Of a stretch of 64,000 bases of DNA, positions 16,814-24,323 are shown in pieces. Source of the DNA: Candidatus Planktophila dulcis (GTDB lineage: Bacteria; Actinomycetota; Actinomycetes; Nanopelagicales; Nanopelagicaceae); the NCBI RefSeq assembly GCF_002288225.1, contig NZ_CP016777.1:1284020-1348019 (forward strand), given 5' to 3'. Each line of letters starts with the position of its first letter. Position 1 is the stretch's first letter. The position numbers were made by a program, and so were the translations under genes. The notes below the pieces were generated by a model. That model searched no databases, was not told where the DNA came from, and saw only the letters and a program-made list of their open reading frames with translations.

Positions 16814-18109
16814 TTACCAGCCCTTAATTCCGAGCTGCTTTGCCTGCTTAACGACATCTGCATCGTATGCAGCTGCTGCCTTCTTAGCAGTTGTGATTCC
16901 TAGTCCAACCTCGACGAGAATCTTTTCAAGGTTTGGACCCTTGATTGGTGAAACGAATTCAAGTGCCGGAGCAGTTGCATTCTTAGCGAAGTACTTCATG
17001 ACGTCCTGTATTGCACCTGGAAGAGCGTTAGGAATGCTTGCTGCCTTGATGTAATAAGGTCCGCCAGCAAAACCTTCAACGCTGTTCATGACGTCGACTG
17101 CCTTAGCTGAAGTCAACCAGCCAACAAACTTCGCTGCAGCTGCAGCGTTCTTTGTAGCCGCCGGAATGTATGTGCCAGATGGAACCCATACTGTTACACC
17201 ATTAACGCTCGCCTTTGGACCTGGTTGAGCAAAGAAGCCAACATCCTCAAGGTTTGCAGGCTGCTGTGCAGCAATCTGTGGGATAGCCCAAGTAGCCATT
17301 GGATAGTGAGCACCTTGACCTAGCGCAAGCTTATCGAGTGCTTGTGCATATGTGGTTGATGCATAGTCACGGTTGAAGTAGTTGAGCTTCTTGATCTCTT
17401 CAATGTACTCAAATCCGCGAAGTGCAGTTTTGTTCTTTGCATACTTCTCCTTATTTGCTGTGTAATCAGCAGCAAAGTTTGGGTGCGCAGCTTGAACGTT
17501 GTAGTAATCGGCAAGAACGAAGAGCTGTGAAGTCCAAGTTTCCTTGTATGACTGGATAACTGGATCAATTCCAGCAGCCTTGATCTTCTTGTTGTTAGCC
17601 ATGAACTCATCCCAAGTTGTTGGAATCTTTAGCTTGAGCTTTGCGTAAATCTTCTTGTTGTAGAGGATTCCGCCAACGCTTGCTGTTCCAAATGGAACTC
17701 CGTAAATTTTCTTATTAGCAGAAACTACTGGGTAAAAACCGGAGAGAACATTTTTCATGAATGGCTGACTTGTCATGTCAAGAAGATTCTTTGTAGGAGC
17801 AAGAGCCTGGAAGAGTGATCCGGAGTTGTATGTGAATACATCTTCCATTGAACCTGTTGCAAGCTTTGTCTTAACAAGGTTATCTCCATCTGTGCCACCT
17901 GGACGAAGAACTACAGTGACCTTGTTGCCAGGGTTTGCTTTCTCGTAGGCAGTTACAAGTGCCTTAGCAACATCCTGGTTGCTCTGGCCGTTATCAATGA
18001 GCCAAGTAATTTCTGTATCTGCAGCTTGTGATGGAGCAGCAACTGTCGCTCCAAAGACAAGAGCGAGAGGTAGAGCGAGAGCAATCCCGCGCTTCATCAT
18101 TGTCTTCAT
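16814..18109 (-). CDS. extracellular sugar-binding protein of ABC importer (family 1)
   Basis: Captures sugar outside the membrane and hands it to the two permeases downstream. 431 aa with a signal peptide (basic KTMMKR, hydrophobic core to about residue 25, then APSQAAD). There is no Cys at the cleavage site, so it is not a standard lipoprotein. The body has the family 1 pattern: TYNSGSLFQALA, YGVPFGTASVGGILYNKKIY, PTTWDEF. Start is an ATG with AGGAGG 4 nt upstream. A TTGACG...TAAATT promoter (18 bp apart) and a palindromic operator just downstream place it under the LacI-family repressor. Cargo (rhamnose or rhamnosides) is inferred from context. Confidence 0.92.
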   Translation of the reverse strand: MKTMMKRGIALALPLALVFGATVAAPSQAADTEITWLIDNGQSNQDVAKALVTAYEKANPGNKVTVVLRPGGTDGDNLVKTKLATGSMEDVFTYNSGSLFQALAPTKNLLDMTSQPFMKNVLSGFYPVVSANKKIYGVPFGTASVGGILYNKKIYAKLKLKIPTTWDEFMANNKKIKAAGIDPVIQSYKETWTSQLFVLADYYNVQAAHPNFAADYTANKEKYAKNKTALRGFEYIEEIKKLNYFNRDYASTTYAQALDKLALGQGAHYPMATWAIPQIAAQQPANLEDVGFFAQPGPKASVNGVTVWVPSGTYIPAATKNAAAAAKFVGWLTSAKAVDVMNSVEGFAGGPYYIKAASIPNALPGAIQDVMKYFAKNATAPALEFVSPIKGPNLEKILVEVGLGITTAKKAAAAYDADVVKQAKQLGIKGW

Positions 18110-18131
18110 CTATCCTCCTGAGGTAGATTTT

Positions 18132-18149
18132 GGTTGAATCGTTTCAACC
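18132..18149. promoter_or_regulatory. LacI-family operator at the transporter operon
   Basis: GGTTGAATCGTTTCAACC: 7-bp perfect arms around TCGT with a central CG, as LacI-family operators have. It starts about 9 bp after the -10 box (minus strand) and 23 bp before the binding-protein ATG, so bound repressor would block early elongation or polymerase. Nearly the same core occurs at the rhaM and repressor promoters. Confidence 0.85.
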
Positions 18150-18158
18150 TTAAGGGGG

Positions 18159-18188
18159 AATTTAGTGGTGGTGTGACCTAGCCGTCAA
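18159..18188 (-). promoter_or_regulatory. sigma-70 type promoter of transporter/rhamnosidase operon
   Basis: Minus strand: -35 TTGACG (18183-18188), 18-bp spacer, -10 TAAATT (18159-18164); CTAAAT with 17 bp is an alternative register. The operator follows directly. Confidence 0.7.
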
Positions 18189-18350
18189 TGAATTTGGGGA
18201 GAAGATTGGTAACGGTTTCATCACGTTTTTACGCCTGCCAAAGCCTTGATTATTGAACATTTCAACCCATACCCTAGGGACTGGCCTTTTATACTTCGAC
18301 TCGATCCTCCACCGATCTTCGATTTGTGGCAAAAAGGTCATATCTATTAA

Positions 18351-19622
18351 ATGGATTCAATTCCACTGAGCGTAACTAAGGGCGGTTCCTGCGTGGGAAA
18401 GAATGTAAAGCGTCAGTTCCCAAAGCCCTCAGAGCTTGCACCGCTGCTTAAGTTTTCCTTGCCTACCCTGCGCCGCAAGAAGCGTCGCCTTGAGCAGGCT
18501 TACACAATCTGGGATCTGCGCGATATTGCCAAGCGCCGCACACCCAAAGGTCCATTTGATTACACCGATGGATCTGCAGAGAGTGAAGTAAGCCTCGAGC
18601 GAGCACGTCAGGCATATCGTGACCTCGAATTCATCCCAAGCATTCTTAAAGATGTATCAACTGCAGATTTAACGCGCACCTCTCTCGGTGAAACATTCTC
18701 AATGCCAGTAGGTATTGCTCCAACTGGTTTTACTCGCATGATGCAGACTCAAGGCGAAATCGCTGGTGCTCGTGCTGCTGAGAAATTTGGAATTCCATTT
18801 ACTCTCTCAACTCTTGGAACAAGCACAATCGAAGATGTAGTCGCTGCTGCCCCTGATGGTCGCAACTGGTTCCAGTTATATATGTGGAAAGACCGCGAAG
18901 GAAGCATGGCACTTGTTGAACGTGCAAAGCGTGCTGGCGTTAAAAACCTCATGCTTACCGTTGATGTTCCTGCAGCGGGACAACGTATTCGTGATTACCG
19001 CAATGGACTTACCGTTCCTCCACGTTTAACTGCAGGAACAGTTATTAACGCAATCCCAAGACCTGCATGGTGGATTAACTTCTTAACCACACCTTCCATA
19101 GAATTTGCATCCATGAAGAATTGGGAAGGCACCGTTGGTGAACTCCTTGATTACATGTTTGATCCCACCATGACTTGGGAGGATCTCAAATGGATTCGCG
19201 AGCAGTGGGATGGCACATTGACTGTTAAAGGAATTCAGAATCTTGATGATGCAAAGAAAGCTGCAAAGTTAGGTGCTGACGCAATTCTTCTTTCAAACCA
19301 CGGTGGTCGCCAGCTTGATCGTGCCCCAGTGATGTTGCATCTGCTTGCAGATATTAAGAAGGAATTTAAGAAGGATTACGAAATCCATATCGATACTGGA
19401 ATCATGCATGGCGCAGATGTTCTGGCTGCTGTGGCACTCGGTGCTCAATTTACTTATGTGGGCCGTGCATACCTTTATGGCCTGATGGCTGGTGGGCAAG
19501 ATGGTGTTGAGAGAGCTCTAGAGATTATGCGCACTCAGATGGTTCGTAATATGAAGTTACTTGGCGTCAATTCACTTGATGAGTTAACACCGAAGCATGT
19601 TCGCTTCCTCAATCGTCAGTAA
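18351..19622 (+). CDS. lldD: FMN-dependent alpha-hydroxy-acid dehydrogenase (LldD-like, putative L-lactate dehydrogenase)
   Basis: Flavin enzyme that oxidises an alpha-hydroxy acid, here most likely L-lactate to pyruvate. 423 aa, FMN-binding TIM barrel: GIAPTGFTRM (121-130), FQLYMW (174-179), Lys293 (VKGIQ), the catalytic His317 in SNHGGRQLDRAP, and DTGIMHGAD with GRAYLYGLMAGG near the end. Overall it resembles actinobacterial lldD1/Rv0694-type proteins, which elsewhere can be mycofactocin partners; no mycofactocin genes are here. The ATG start adds about 14 residues compared with relatives; a GTG at 18393 is a possible alternative. Its stop touches the repressor stop with no gap. Lactate is the expected end product of rhamnose cleavage here. 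Confidence 0.82.
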   Translation: MDSIPLSVTKGGSCVGKNVKRQFPKPSELAPLLKFSLPTLRRKKRRLEQAYTIWDLRDIAKRRTPKGPFDYTDGSAESEVSLERARQAYRDLEFIPSILKDVSTADLTRTSLGETFSMPVGIAPTGFTRMMQTQGEIAGARAAEKFGIPFTLSTLGTSTIEDVVAAAPDGRNWFQLYMWKDREGSMALVERAKRAGVKNLMLTVDVPAAGQRIRDYRNGLTVPPRLTAGTVINAIPRPAWWINFLTTPSIEFASMKNWEGTVGELLDYMFDPTMTWEDLKWIREQWDGTLTVKGIQNLDDAKKAAKLGADAILLSNHGGRQLDRAPVMLHLLADIKKEFKKDYEIHIDTGIMHGADVLAAVALGAQFTYVGRAYLYGLMAGGQDGVERALEIMRTQMVRNMKLLGVNSLDELTPKHVRFLNRQ

Positions 19623-20621
19623 TTAGCGCTTTCCTGTTGATGCGCGTTCAACTAGTTGTGGTTGGAAGCGAATTTGCTGATGCTCATGCGTTTCAGCTTC
19701 TTCACACTCATTGAGCAATAAATCTGCTGCTGTAACGCCCATCTGATATGCAGGCTGAGAAATGGAAGAAAGTGGTACCGCCGCTGATGCAGCAAATTCA
19801 ATATCATCATAGCCAAGAACTGAAACTTGTTCTGGGATCCTCAATTTGTTTTCTCGCAAGGTGCGCATAACTCCGAGTGCCAACAAATCATTTGCACAGA
19901 AGATTGCGGTGGGAATTGTCTTCAAGGCTAAAATCTTCTTAGCCGCCTCTTCGCCTTGAGTGGTATTCATAAGTGAAACTCGAATAGTTTCAACTGTGGC
20001 ACCAGCAAACTTGGCAGCTTTTGCTACACCTGCACCACGATCTGCTACCTGTGGGATGCTGTCAGGACCACATACCCAGGCGATATCGGTATGACCAAGC
20101 CCAGTTAAGTACTCTATTCCAAGCTGTCCGCCATGTATGTCATCAACTGAAACCGAACATTGCTTGCGGCCCTTGATTTCTCGGTCAACGAGAGTCACTG
20201 CAATTCCACGTTCGCGCATTGCATCAAGACGATCAGATTTCACATCTGTAGGAGTAATTAGTACTCCACGAACTTGCTGCTCAATCAAGATATTGATGTA
20301 GCGATCTTCTTTGGTAGCAGATTCATCGGAGTTGCAGAGAAATACTGCGTAATCGCGCTTACTTGCAGCATCTTCAACGCCTCGGGCAACTTCAGTAAAG
20401 AATGGGTTTGCCACATCGGGGACTATTAAGCCAAGAGTTCGGCTATTGCCAGAGCGCAGGTGGCGCGCAAAGCCGTTGGGAACGAATCCAAGATCCTTGA
20501 TAGTGCCTTGCACGCGGGCCAGGGTCTCGGGGGCCACAACCTCGGGGCGGTTTAAGACATTGGAGACGGTGCCGACTGAGACCTTTGCTGCCTTTGCTAC
20601 ATCTCGAAGGCTTACGCTCAT
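19623..20621 (-). CDS. LacI-family transcriptional repressor of the rhamnose genes
   Basis: 332-aa DNA-binding regulator. Residues 4-25 (LRDVAKAAKVSVGTVSNVLN) form the LacI helix-turn-helix, followed by a hinge around FARHLRSGNSRT. A periplasmic-binding-protein-like effector domain follows: TLGLIVPDVANPFF, GVLITP, IFCANDLLALGVM, VLGYDDIEFA. The leaderless-type promoter has TTGACA (20653-20658) 17 bp from CAGACT (20630-20635), and the -35 lies inside an operator-like palindrome, so it probably represses itself. Three similar operators in the island make it the local regulator; rhamnose or rhamnulose is the likely inducer (inference). Confidence 0.93.
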   Translation of the reverse strand: MSVSLRDVAKAAKVSVGTVSNVLNRPEVVAPETLARVQGTIKDLGFVPNGFARHLRSGNSRTLGLIVPDVANPFFTEVARGVEDAASKRDYAVFLCNSDESATKEDRYINILIEQQVRGVLITPTDVKSDRLDAMRERGIAVTLVDREIKGRKQCSVSVDDIHGGQLGIEYLTGLGHTDIAWVCGPDSIPQVADRGAGVAKAAKFAGATVETIRVSLMNTTQGEEAAKKILALKTIPTAIFCANDLLALGVMRTLRENKLRIPEQVSVLGYDDIEFAASAAVPLSSISQPAYQMGVTAADLLLNECEEAETHEHQQIRFQPQLVERASTGKR

Positions 20622-20629
20622 GGAACGAG

Positions 20630-20658
20630 AGTCTGCCTGTGCAATTGAACCGTGTCAA
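20630..20658 (-). promoter_or_regulatory. promoter of the LacI-family repressor
   Basis: Minus strand: perfect -35 TTGACA (20653-20658), 17-bp spacer, -10 CAGACT (20630-20635), then 8 nt to the ATG. The -35 overlaps the operator palindrome. Confidence 0.6.
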
Positions 20659-20661
20659 TTG
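20642..20661. promoter_or_regulatory. LacI-family operator at the repressor's own promoter
   Basis: CAATTGA and TCAATTG, perfect 7-bp arms, flank ACCGTG. The inner TTGAACCGTGTCAA (20645-20658) matches the TTGAATCGTTTCAA core of the transporter operator at 12 of 14 positions. It covers the -35 of the repressor promoter, so autorepression is expected. Confidence 0.7.
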
Positions 20662-20699
20662 ACGGGATAGACGATCACTAAATTGTTATCTCCACGGGG

Positions 20700-20728
20700 T
20701 TGACTCACGCTCAAATTCACCTTACGGT
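20700..20728 (+). promoter_or_regulatory. sigma-70 type promoter of rhaM-rhaI-aldolase-rhaB operon
   Basis: -35 TTGACT (20700-20705), 17-bp spacer, -10 TACGGT (20723-20728). The operator follows 13 bp after the -10 box. Confidence 0.7.
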
Positions 20729-20741
20729 CTGTCTATTGTTA

Positions 20742-20755
20742 ATGAATCGTTTCAA
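20742..20755. promoter_or_regulatory. LacI-family operator at the rhamnose catabolic operon
   Basis: ATGAATCGTTTCAA matches the transporter operator core TTGAATCGTTTCAA at 13 of 14 positions. It lies between the -10 box and the rhaM start codon (20767), the same geometry as in the transporter operon. Confidence 0.8.
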
Positions 20756-20766
20756 TTGAGGTAACC

Positions 20767-21090
20767 ATGGAGAGAGTTGGGTTCAGGCTCAAGCTTCGCA
20801 AGGAGAAGCTTGATGAGTACGTCCTGCACCACCAAAACGTCTGGCCAGAGATGCTTGAAGCCCTTTCTGAAACTGGATGGCATAACTACTCACTCTTCCT
20901 TGATCGCAGGGATGCAACCTTGATTGGTTACTTCGAAACCCCTGATCTTCAAAAGGCTCTCGATGGAATGGCTGCAAAGGATGTCAACGAACGTTGGCAG
21001 GTATTTATGGCTGAGTACTTTGAATCACTCGAAGGTCGCAGACCAGATGAAGGTTTCCTCAAGCTCGAAAATGTTTTCTACCTTAAATAA
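20767..21090 (+). CDS. rhaM: L-rhamnose mutarotase
   Basis: Interconverts alpha and beta anomers of L-rhamnose so the isomerase gets its preferred form. 107 aa, the normal length, with the family start MERVGFRLKLRKEKLDEY, the HHQNVWPEML segment holding the key His and Trp, NYSLFLD, IGYFET and an acidic-aromatic VNERWQVFM/EYFE end. ATG with GAGG 5 nt upstream. First gene of the catabolic operon, behind the promoter and operator at 20700-20755. Confidence 0.93.
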   Translation: MERVGFRLKLRKEKLDEYVLHHQNVWPEMLEALSETGWHNYSLFLDRRDATLIGYFETPDLQKALDGMAAKDVNERWQVFMAEYFESLEGRRPDEGFLKLENVFYLK

Positions 21091-21109
21091 GAAGAAATGG
21101 AATACGACT

Positions 21110-22276
21110 ATGGCAAGCACAAATGAAGTAAAAGCAGTTCTCAACCGTTTAGGTGTTGAGACTCCTTCATGGGCCTATGGCAACTCCGGAACTCGCTTTA
21201 AGGTATTTGGTCAGCCGGGTGTGCCGCGCGATCCATACGAGAAGGTCGCAGATGCTGCGCAAGTACATAAGTACACCGGTGCTGCGCCAACAGTTGCTCT
21301 CCATATTCCATGGGACAAGGTTGCTGATTACAAAGACTTTGCAACACATGCACAAGGCCTTGGGGTAAAGCTCGGCACTATCAACTCCAATACCTTCCAA
21401 GATGATCAATACATTCTCGGATCTGTCTGTGCTCCAGATCCTAAGGTTCGTGCAAACGCCGTTGCTCACCTACTTGATTGCATCGACATCATGGATCAAG
21501 TCAACGTTCAAGATCTCAAACTCTGGTTTGCAGATGGAACTAACTACCCAGGACAAGACAACATCTCAGATCGTCAGAACCGTCTGGCTGAATCACTTGA
21601 AAAGGTTTACGCCCGCCTCGGTGCTAACCAGCGTATGTTGCTTGAATATAAGTTCTTTGAGCCAGCGTTCTATCACACCGATGTTCCTGACTGGGGCACT
21701 TCACTTTTACATTGCATGGCATTAGGGCCAAAGGCAATGGTCGTTGTTGATACTGGCCATCACGCACCTGGAACAAACATTGAATTCATTGTTGCTGGCT
21801 TGCTTCGTGCAAAGCGCCTTGGTGCATTCGACTTTAACTCACGTTTCTATGCTGATGATGACCTCATTGTTGGTGCAGCAGATCCATTCCAGCTCTTTCG
21901 CATTATGCATGAAGTAAATATCAATGGTGGTTTTGATATGGGAACACCTGTTTCATATGTACTGGATCAATGCCACAACGTTGAAGCGAAGATTCCTGGT
22001 CAGATTCGTTCCATTATGAATGTGCAAGAGGCTGTTGCTAAGGCAGTTCTTGTTGATCAAGATGCACTCAAGAGGGCTCAGCTTGCTGGAGATGTTCTTG
22101 CAGGACATGAAGTATTAATGGATGCATACAACACCGATGTTCGCGGACTTCTTCGCGAATGGCGCAGTGATAAAGGTATTGATCCAGAACCAATGAAGGC
22201 ATATGCAGCAAGTGGATATGCAAAGAAGATTGCGACAGACCGCGTTGGCGGAAATCAAGCAGGTTGGGGAGCTTAA
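21110..22276 (+). CDS. rhaI: L-rhamnose isomerase (RhaI type)
   Basis: Isomerises L-rhamnose to L-rhamnulose; cytosolic, divalent-metal dependent TIM barrel of the xylose-isomerase-like group. At 388 aa it belongs to the RhaI class (Rhizobium, Pseudomonas stutzeri) and not to the unrelated-length E. coli RhaA class. Visible signatures include WALPW-like HIPWDK, LKLWFADGTNYPGQD, LEYKFFEPAFYHTD, VVVDTGHHAPGTNIE and DFNSRFYADDDL, supplying Glu, Asp and His metal ligands. The ATG at 21110 gives MASTNEVKAVLN; an upstream extension would run inside rhaM and has no family similarity. Starts 19 bp after rhaM. Confidence 0.93.
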   Translation: MASTNEVKAVLNRLGVETPSWAYGNSGTRFKVFGQPGVPRDPYEKVADAAQVHKYTGAAPTVALHIPWDKVADYKDFATHAQGLGVKLGTINSNTFQDDQYILGSVCAPDPKVRANAVAHLLDCIDIMDQVNVQDLKLWFADGTNYPGQDNISDRQNRLAESLEKVYARLGANQRMLLEYKFFEPAFYHTDVPDWGTSLLHCMALGPKAMVVVDTGHHAPGTNIEFIVAGLLRAKRLGAFDFNSRFYADDDLIVGAADPFQLFRIMHEVNINGGFDMGTPVSYVLDQCHNVEAKIPGQIRSIMNVQEAVAKAVLVDQDALKRAQLAGDVLAGHEVLMDAYNTDVRGLLREWRSDKGIDPEPMKAYAASGYAKKIATDRVGGNQAGWGA

Positions 22277-22280
22277 GTTA

Positions 22281-24317
22281 ATGTCGAATAAAACTATTGA
22301 AGAGTTATTGGGTCGATCGAACCGTCTCGGGAGTAACCCAAAGTTCACCAACTATGCAGGTGGAAATACATCTGCAAAGGGCGCCGCACAAGATCCATCA
22401 ACAGGCAAAGACGTTGAAGTTCTTTATGTAAAAGGATCTGGAGGCGATTTAGGTACGCTTAAAGAGGCCGGTCTTGCTGGTCTCTATCTTGATCGCATGC
22501 GCGCTTTAAATGATGTCTATCGCGGTGTCGAACATGAAGATGAGATGGTCGCACTCTTTGATTACTGCACCTTCGGTCGCGGTGGCGCAGCTCCTAGTAT
22601 CGATACAGCAATGCACGGACTTGTTGATGCTGCGCATGTAGATCACTTGCATCCTGATTCCATCATCGCACTTGCAACGGCTGCAGATGGTCCAGCACTT
22701 ACAAAAGAGTGTTTTGGAGATGAAATTCTCTGGGTTGATTGGCGCCGTCCAGGGTTCCAACTTGGTCTTGATATCGCAAAGATGGCGAAGGAAAATCCAG
22801 CAGCAAAAGGTGTGATTCTTGGAGGGCATGGGCTCACAACATGGGCGCAAACTTCTGCTGAGTGCGAGAAGCGCTCTATCGATGCAATTGAGAAGGCTGA
22901 AAAGTTCTTAGCTGCAAAGGGTAAGAAGGATCCATTTGGAACACTCGTCAAAGAGTGGGCTCCACTTTCACCAGATGCCCGCAAAGCAAAGGCGGCACTT
23001 CTTGCACCTGCACTACGAGGCATCGCATCTATGGATGCACCGATGCTCGGTGGCTTTAGCGATACAGATGTAGTTCTAGATTTCATTTCACATTCAGAGT
23101 TGCCACGTCTTGCAGCTCTTGGCACATCATGCCCGGATCACTTCTTGCGCACGAAGATTTCACCGATGGTTCTAGACACACCTGCTGATGCATCTGTTGA
23201 AGATGTTATTGCACGTGCACATGAGCTTCATGAGAAGTATCGCCAAACATATGCCGCCTACTACAAGAAGTATGCAAAGCCTGAAAGCCCAGCGATGCGT
23301 GGAGCCGATCCACTCATCATCTTGGTCCCAGGCGTTGGAATGTTTAGCTACGGGAAAGATAAGCAGACTGCACGTGTTGCAGGTGAGTTCTATATCAACG
23401 CTATCAACGTCATGCGAGGAGCTGAATCTGTTTCAGCCTATAAACCAATTGCTGAATCTGAAAAGTTCAATATTGAGTACTGGGATCTTGAAGAGGCAAA
23501 GCTGCGTCGCATGCCAAAACCAAAGCCGCTAGCGGGCCGCGTCGCCATCGTCACAGGTGGTGGCTCAGGTATTGGTAGGGCAACATCACTGCGCCTTGCA
23601 GCTGAAGGTGCCTGTGTTGTTGTTGCAGATCGCGATCTAGATGCTGCTACAGCTGTTGCTGCTGAGATTGGTAATTCAGATAGAGCGATTGCAGTCAAGG
23701 TAGATGTCACTGATGAGGATGCAATCATCGCAACCGTTCATGCTTCTTCCCTTGCATTCGGTGGCGTTGACCTCGTTGTCAATAATGCAGGTCTTTCACT
23801 GAGTAAGTCACTTGTTGATACAACGGTTGCGGATTGGGATCTTCAGCATGATGTGATGGCTCGTGGTTCTTTCTTGATGTCTCGCGAGTCAGCAAAGGCC
23901 ATGATTGCGCAGAAGATGGGTGGAGATATTGTCTATATCTCATCAAAGAACTCAATCTTCGCCGGTCCTAATAACATCGCATACGGTGCAACTAAGGCAG
24001 ATCAAGCACATCAAGTTCGACTTCTAGCTGCCGAACTTGGTGGACATCAAATTCGCGTCAATGGCATTAATCCTGATGGTGTTGTTCGTGGTTCAGGAAT
24101 TTTCTCATCAGGGTGGGGTGCAAACCGTGCAGCTGTCTACGGTGTAGAAGAAGAGAAGTTAGGTGAGTACTACGCACAACGTTCCATTTTGAAGAGAGAA
24201 GTACTGCCAGAAAATATCGCAGCTGCTGTCTTTGTTCTCTGCTCATCTGATCTTTCACTGACAACCGGTCTTCATATTCCAGTTGATAGTGGAGTCGCTG
24301 CCGCATTTATGCGATAG
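22281..24317 (+). CDS. bifunctional L-rhamnulose-1-phosphate aldolase / lactaldehyde dehydrogenase
   Basis: 678-aa fusion. The N-terminal part (about 1-400) is a class II aldolase splitting rhamnulose-1-phosphate to DHAP and L-lactaldehyde, with NYAGGNTSAK, VKGSGGDL, DHLHPDS and LGGHGLTTW as substrate and zinc regions. The C-terminal part (about 415-678) is a short-chain dehydrogenase with TGGGSGIGRA for NAD, NNAGLS, and catalytic YGATK. This matches the RhaEW/YuxG family (TIGR02632 type), characterised members of which oxidise lactaldehyde to lactate. ATG start 4 bp after the rhaI stop. The fusion bypasses the separate RhaD and FucO/AldA of enterobacteria. Confidence 0.93.
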   Translation: MSNKTIEELLGRSNRLGSNPKFTNYAGGNTSAKGAAQDPSTGKDVEVLYVKGSGGDLGTLKEAGLAGLYLDRMRALNDVYRGVEHEDEMVALFDYCTFGRGGAAPSIDTAMHGLVDAAHVDHLHPDSIIALATAADGPALTKECFGDEILWVDWRRPGFQLGLDIAKMAKENPAAKGVILGGHGLTTWAQTSAECEKRSIDAIEKAEKFLAAKGKKDPFGTLVKEWAPLSPDARKAKAALLAPALRGIASMDAPMLGGFSDTDVVLDFISHSELPRLAALGTSCPDHFLRTKISPMVLDTPADASVEDVIARAHELHEKYRQTYAAYYKKYAKPESPAMRGADPLIILVPGVGMFSYGKDKQTARVAGEFYINAINVMRGAESVSAYKPIAESEKFNIEYWDLEEAKLRRMPKPKPLAGRVAIVTGGGSGIGRATSLRLAAEGACVVVADRDLDAATAVAAEIGNSDRAIAVKVDVTDEDAIIATVHASSLAFGGVDLVVNNAGLSLSKSLVDTTVADWDLQHDVMARGSFLMSRESAKAMIAQKMGGDIVYISSKNSIFAGPNNIAYGATKADQAHQVRLLAAELGGHQIRVNGINPDGVVRGSGIFSSGWGANRAAVYGVEEEKLGEYYAQRSILKREVLPENIAAAVFVLCSSDLSLTTGLHIPVDSGVAAAFMR

Positions 24318-24323
24318 ACCTCT

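Noticed and set aside
18253..18265. TTGAA-CAT-TTCAA upstream of lldD as a fourth repressor operator
   Set aside because: The arms match but the spacer is 3 bases where the other sites have 4, and no good promoter is aligned with it. Possible relic, not counted.
20924..21109. N-terminal extension of rhaI overlapping rhaM
   Set aside because: The residues resemble no isomerase and are the shifted reading of rhaM; the ATG at 21110 matches the family.
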